64,000 nucleotides of DNA from Microtetraspora malaysiensis (lineage in GTDB: Bacteria > Actinomycetota > Actinomycetes > Streptosporangiales > Streptosporangiaceae). The notes beneath the pieces were generated by a model. It was not told the origin of the DNA. It saw only the letters and a program-made list of their open reading frames with translations, and searched no databases. This document shows, one piece after another, positions 62,616 to 64,000 of this stretch. Numbering within the stretch: the first letter of the stretch is position 1; every line of letters begins with the position of its first letter. Both the position numbers and the translations under genes were made by a program. The stretch spans positions 1-64,000 of the forward strand of contig NZ_BBYJ01000028.1 in assembly GCF_001528665.1 (NCBI RefSeq), in the 5' to 3' direction.

Positions 62616-63235
62616 GTACGTCCTGAGAGGGCGATCTGCGAGCTATTGCCCACTCATGCCCCCAGAGCTCCGACATTCTCTCGTTTTGTCCGGTTTGATC
62701 ACGCGATGCCGAGGGTGGCGAGGCATCGTCCGGGGTCTTGAGCGTGGCGGCGGTTGGCCGCGGCATGCGGAAACAGCAGCCCGGGCCCCGGAGCGGCCCT
62801 ACCAGAGAGGACAGCGGTCCTCGCCGTGCCCGCGCAGGGATCAAGCGTCCGTCAGCCTGTGAGCCCGCCGCCCATGCGGGCAGCGGCAGATCATGACCGA
62901 TGCTGAAAGTTACCGCCCGGGGATGATCGTCCCCGAGAACGTGGACGAATGCGACTCCGGGTGCGGGCACCAGCATGGTCTGATGAGAGAGTCTCCGCGT
63001 CGAGGTCACGGCCTACTTCCGGCTCCGGGCCACGTCATGATGAGGCCGCAACCAACTGGCCGTACAGGGCCTTCTCCGACAGGGCGCCGCCGTTAAGCGC
63101 GGGCTTGCGGTTGAAGCGGAACACAGGCGAGGTGACGTCGAACCTCGACAGCGACATTCGTCCGCAGAGGCGGCGGGCAGGACTTCGTCAGATCGTCATG
63201 GCGGTCCGGGAGGCGGGGCGCCCCGTCGCTCACGG
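62616..63235. other. Stretch without a convincing gene
   Basis: Several weak frames exist. The best is a 40-residue minus-strand frame at 63035-63157 (starting MSLSRFDVTSPVFRFNRKPA) without a visible ribosome binding site, possibly an IS remnant. A plus-strand 67-residue frame from 62893 has atypical codon use. Terminator-like structure was not obvious. Confidence 0.4.
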
Positions 63236-64000
63236 TCACTGTTCGCGCATGCCCCACGGGGTGCCGTACGCGGTCAGCAGGTCGAGGAAGGGCCGGGGCG
63301 GAAGGGCTTCCGGACCCAGGACGCCGACGCCGGACCAGAGGCCCGCGGCTATCAGCTCAAGGGCCACCACCGGGTTGACGGCGGTCTGCCACACCACGGC
63401 CTGGGAGCCGTACTCCCGCATGGACCACTCGTTGTCGACCACGTGGTAGAGGTAGACCTCGCGCGGGCTGCCGTTCCTGGTGCCCTTGACCCAGGTGCCC
63501 GCGCACGTCTTGCCGCGCATGCGCTCCCCGAGGGTCGCGGGGTCGGGCAGGCACGCCGCGACCACGTCGCGCGGGGAGACCATGACGGGAGTGCCGTCCG
63601 CGCCGAGGACCTGGACCGGCTCGGTGCGGTCGAGGCCGAGCAGATGCAGGGTTCGCAGCGTCTGGATGAACTCCGCGCCCAGTCCGTACTTGAAGGTCAC
63701 CCGCTCGGCGTCGACCCAGCGGGGAACGAGCAGCACCTCCTCGTGCTCGACGTTGACGCACTCGACCGGGCCGATGCCGTCGGGAAAGTCGAACACCTCC
63801 GGCTCACTGAAGGGCGGGGTGGTGAACCAGCCTCGGCCGGCCTCGTAGACGATCGGCGGGTTGAGGCACTCTTCGATGGTGGTCCAGATGTTGAACGAGG
63901 GCGCGAAGTCGTACCCCTCCACGGTGAGGTCGGCGCCGTCGCGGATACCGATCTCCTCGATGTGATCGAAGAGCTCGTCGGCTGCGTAACGGGCGAAGAC
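63236..64000 (-). CDS. Saccharopine dehydrogenase family protein, 3' part (runs off the window)
   Basis: This is the C-terminal part (254 codons) of a larger gene whose frame stays open to the right window edge. The residues match the C-terminal domain of the saccharopine dehydrogenase/LYS9-like family: VVCLNP-like ECLNPPIVYEAGRGWFTTPP, VEHEEVLLVPRWVDAERVTFKYGLG, and a C-terminal VWQTAVNPVVALELIAAGLWSG and LDLLTAYGTPWGMREQ. The N-terminal NAD-binding domain lies outside. The family reduces or oxidises lysine-derived secondary amines; related members occur as carboxynorspermidine-type synthases. Confidence 0.85.
   Translation of the reverse strand, partial: VFARYAADELFDHIEEIGIRDGADLTVEGYDFAPSFNIWTTIEECLNPPIVYEAGRGWFTTPPFSEPEVFDFPDGIGPVECVNVEHEEVLLVPRWVDAERVTFKYGLGAEFIQTLRTLHLLGLDRTEPVQVLGADGTPVMVSPRDVVAACLPDPATLGERMRGKTCAGTWVKGTRNGSPREVYLYHVVDNEWSMREYGSQAVVWQTAVNPVVALELIAAGLWSGVGVLGPEALPPRPFLDLLTAYGTPWGMREQ

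Noticed and set aside
62893..63096. Small plus-strand gene with Cys-rich DECDSGCGHQHG
   Set aside because: No ribosome binding site, atypical codon use and a Pro/Arg-rich tail; not convincing as a peptide gene.

Overview
The window is a 64-kb piece of a high-GC actinomycete chromosome. Strong GC third-position bias, GTG/TTG starts, many LuxR/DesK two-component pairs, an S-adenosyl methyltransferase of the actinomycete DUF574 type, a SARP-type regulator and secreted CBM/FN3 enzymes all fit a mycelial actinomycete. A member of the Streptosporangiales is plausible but this is inference. No tRNA, rRNA, CRISPR array or phage was seen.

Region 1 to 40.4 kb is accessory or housekeeping-like sequence. 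It starts with an IS5-like element at the left edge (1-984). Next come a methyltransferase, a multicopper oxidase set, a divergent PadR/SnoaL pair with an operator-like inverted repeat, a GNAT protein, small DUF proteins, a MarR regulator, a NAD-dependent DNA ligase, a MocR regulator, an acyl-CoA synthetase, an S9 peptidase coupled to an MFS transporter, a DesK/NarL pair, a serine hydrolase, a divergent AsnC/SMP-30 pair and a secreted CBM-FN3-sugar dehydrogenase. A 196-bp direct repeat (29775-29970 and 34551-34747) brackets a roughly 4.6-kb block of ABC transporter plus two-component genes. The repeat includes the first 24 codons of a merR gene, so the left copy is a truncated merR and the right copy is intact. 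After that come a MerR/aldo-keto reductase pair, a TTG-start membrane-anchored protein, a third two-component pair and a secreted alpha/beta hydrolase. Gene fragments are frequent at the joints between these units.

Region 40.57 to 61.33 kb is the most interesting part. It is a complete RiPP (thiazolyl-peptide or TOMM type) biosynthetic cluster with two divergent arms. The minus-strand arm reads ABC ATPase, ABC-2 permease, precursor peptide 1, LanB-type glutamylating dehydratase, thiopep_ocin-domain protein, ocin-ThiF F protein, YcaO cyclodehydratase and nitroreductase-like dehydrogenase. The plus-strand arm reads precursor peptide 2, thiopep_ocin-domain protein, F protein, YcaO and a fusion of a thiopep_ocin domain with a SagB-type dehydrogenase. 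Most junctions within an arm are 4-nt ATGA or GTGA overlaps. The two arms are paralogous throughout, but there is only one glutamylating dehydratase and one exporter, so both arms probably share them. The precursor leaders align (RDxVAxPxxGA) while the cores are very different. A LuxR-type protein and a 1006-residue SARP/NB-ARC/TPR regulator close the cluster.

Region 61.4 to 64.0 kb holds a degenerate FN3-CBM2 pseudogene, a lipoprotein, a stretch without a convincing gene and the C-terminal part of a saccharopine-dehydrogenase-family gene running off the right edge. Gene debris on both sides of the cluster suggests it was inserted into this site.
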